DNA of 64,000 nt, taken from positions 186,001-250,000 of the forward strand of contig CAZDWJ010000002.1 of assembly GCA_964509195.1 (NCBI GenBank). Direction: 5' to 3'. Source of the DNA: UBA4802 sp964509195. GTDB lineage: Bacteria > Spirochaetota > UBA4802 > UB4802. A program made the position numbers and the translations under genes. The notes under the pieces were generated by a model that saw only the letters and a list, made by a program, of their open reading frames with translations, did no database searches and was not told the origin of the DNA. Below are positions 63,635 through 64,000 of the stretch, piece by piece; the first letter of the stretch is position 1, and the number at the start of each line of letters is the position of its first letter.

Positions 63635-64000
63635 TTACATATCAACAAGACGCATTTCTTTAAGCCGTTTAGCAAAAATTAATGTTATAATAAATCGGAG
63701 TACTCCGGATAGAATTAATATCGTATAAATGCTACTTCCATTAATTGCAGGTAAAATCTGTATTAAATAACCACCAGACAACGCACCTGCGCTTATCATA
63801 ATTCCATTAATCAGATTAAAATATGATATATAACGAACACGTTTTGAGCTTGATGATGCATCAAACATATAATTAAATGAGCTAATTGTAAATCCTGACC
63901 ATACGATTCCAGAAAATATTTGAACAATCAAAAGATAGCCAATATCAGCATGAAGAACCCATAATACAGGAACTATCGCAATTAACGGTGAAGTGATGAT
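63635..64000 (-). CDS. MFS transporter, partial
   Basis: The last about 121 residues of a membrane protein whose start lies beyond the window. In-frame sequence continues upstream of the codon at 63931 to the window edge. It has three to four membrane segments, with FNLINGIMISAGALSGGYLI and a short charged tail AKRLKEMRLVDM typical of the end of major facilitator proteins. Substrate unknown. One copy of the GCGATAG word lies at 63973-63979. Confidence 0.6.
   Translation of the reverse strand: MITSPLIAIVPVLWVLHADIGYLLIVQIFSGIVWSGFTISSFNYMFDASSSSKRVRYISYFNLINGIMISAGALSGGYLIQILPAINGSSIYTILILSGVLRFIITLIFAKRLKEMRLVDM

Larger units (their letters stand above)
4121..63979. repeat. Dispersed word GCGATAG, 26 hand-counted copies
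   Basis: Copies reading GCGATAG on the plus strand start at 5889, 6105, 10270, 12775, 20270, 27378, 33247, 37218, 42146, 43097, 50126, 50324, 53698 and 58545. Copies on the minus strand (CTATCGC on plus) start at 4121, 7520, 8642, 12065, 16175, 20397, 47387, 50091, 52033, 53724, 59298 and 63973. Sixteen continue as GCGATAGTT. All but the copy at 12775 lie inside genes, in different reading frames. A fuller consensus is GGCGATAGYTCC. The list was made by eye and may miss a copy. Confidence 0.7.

Noticed and set aside
1..64000. CRISPR arrays, insertion sequences, prophage genes
   Set aside because: No regularly spaced repeats, transposase-like or phage-like proteins, or flanking target duplications were seen.

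Overview
The window is AT-rich (roughly one third G+C by eye) and comes from a Gram-negative, motile bacterium. It carries a type II secretion gene (GspC), a LolCD-type lipoprotein exporter, flagellar P- and L-ring genes, a lipobox lipoprotein, a hybrid histidine kinase, a chemoreceptor with many membrane segments and a 7TM-DISM/SpoIIE phosphatase. This mixture, with the order flgG-flgA-flgH-flgI-flgJ and the MORN-repeat lipoprotein, suggests a spirochaete-like (Leptospira-side) or related deep Gram-negative lineage. The phylum is an inference; no rRNA is present.

Region 1 (1-15326) is the most interesting part. After a partial gspC, a small gene and a SpoIIE-type phosphatase come a ROK repressor and a sugar cluster read rightward: a GPH-family symporter, a FucI/AraA-like isomerase, a GH31 sulfoquinovosidase, an MBL-fold hydrolase, a DASS-family anion transporter, a split transketolase and an RpiB-like isomerase. 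The GH31 enzyme keeps every catalytic and sulfonate-binding residue known from E. coli YihQ at a constant offset of 18. I read the cluster as a sulfo-transketolase pathway for sulfoquinovose. Nearly the same operator (ATCG-N4-CGAT, or its TCG-N4-CGA core) lies just after a TTGACA-like box in front of the symporter operon, the DASS/transketolase operon and the SpoIIE phosphatase, which suggests one ROK regulon. No enzyme for the expected end product, sulfoacetaldehyde, is present in the cluster.

Region 2 (15327-24916) holds a CapA-like metallophosphatase, an Xre regulator with an acyl-CoA dehydrogenase, a divergent acyl-CoA ligase broken by two single-T insertions, a second acyl-CoA dehydrogenase, a beta-CASP nuclease and the Lol exporter genes. 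Region 3 (25187-34267) has five flagellar genes, a MORN-repeat lipoprotein and a 1389-residue hybrid histidine kinase. Region 4 (34532-53760) is mostly housekeeping: purQ, purL with a PurS-like N-terminus, a membrane pyrophosphatase, a CorC-like CBS protein, recO, an outer-membrane-like protein, etfBA, a TPR protein, mltG, a U32 peptidase, hisS and a large unknown protein. Region 5 (53761-64000) has a zinc-ribbon protein, a chemoreceptor, tRNA-Thr, an M23 peptidase, a fused RsmG-SpoU methyltransferase, an S1P-lyase-like enzyme with a DUF819 transporter and divergent TetR regulator, a cold shock protein and a partial MFS gene.

Across the whole window the word GCGATAG, most often as GCGATAGTT or GCGATAGCT, is strongly over-represented. 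I counted 26 copies on both strands and in several reading frames, where about four are expected. Three places carry it as inverted pairs. It behaves like a genome-wide signature word (as HIP1 or DNA uptake sequences do) rather than a coding effect.
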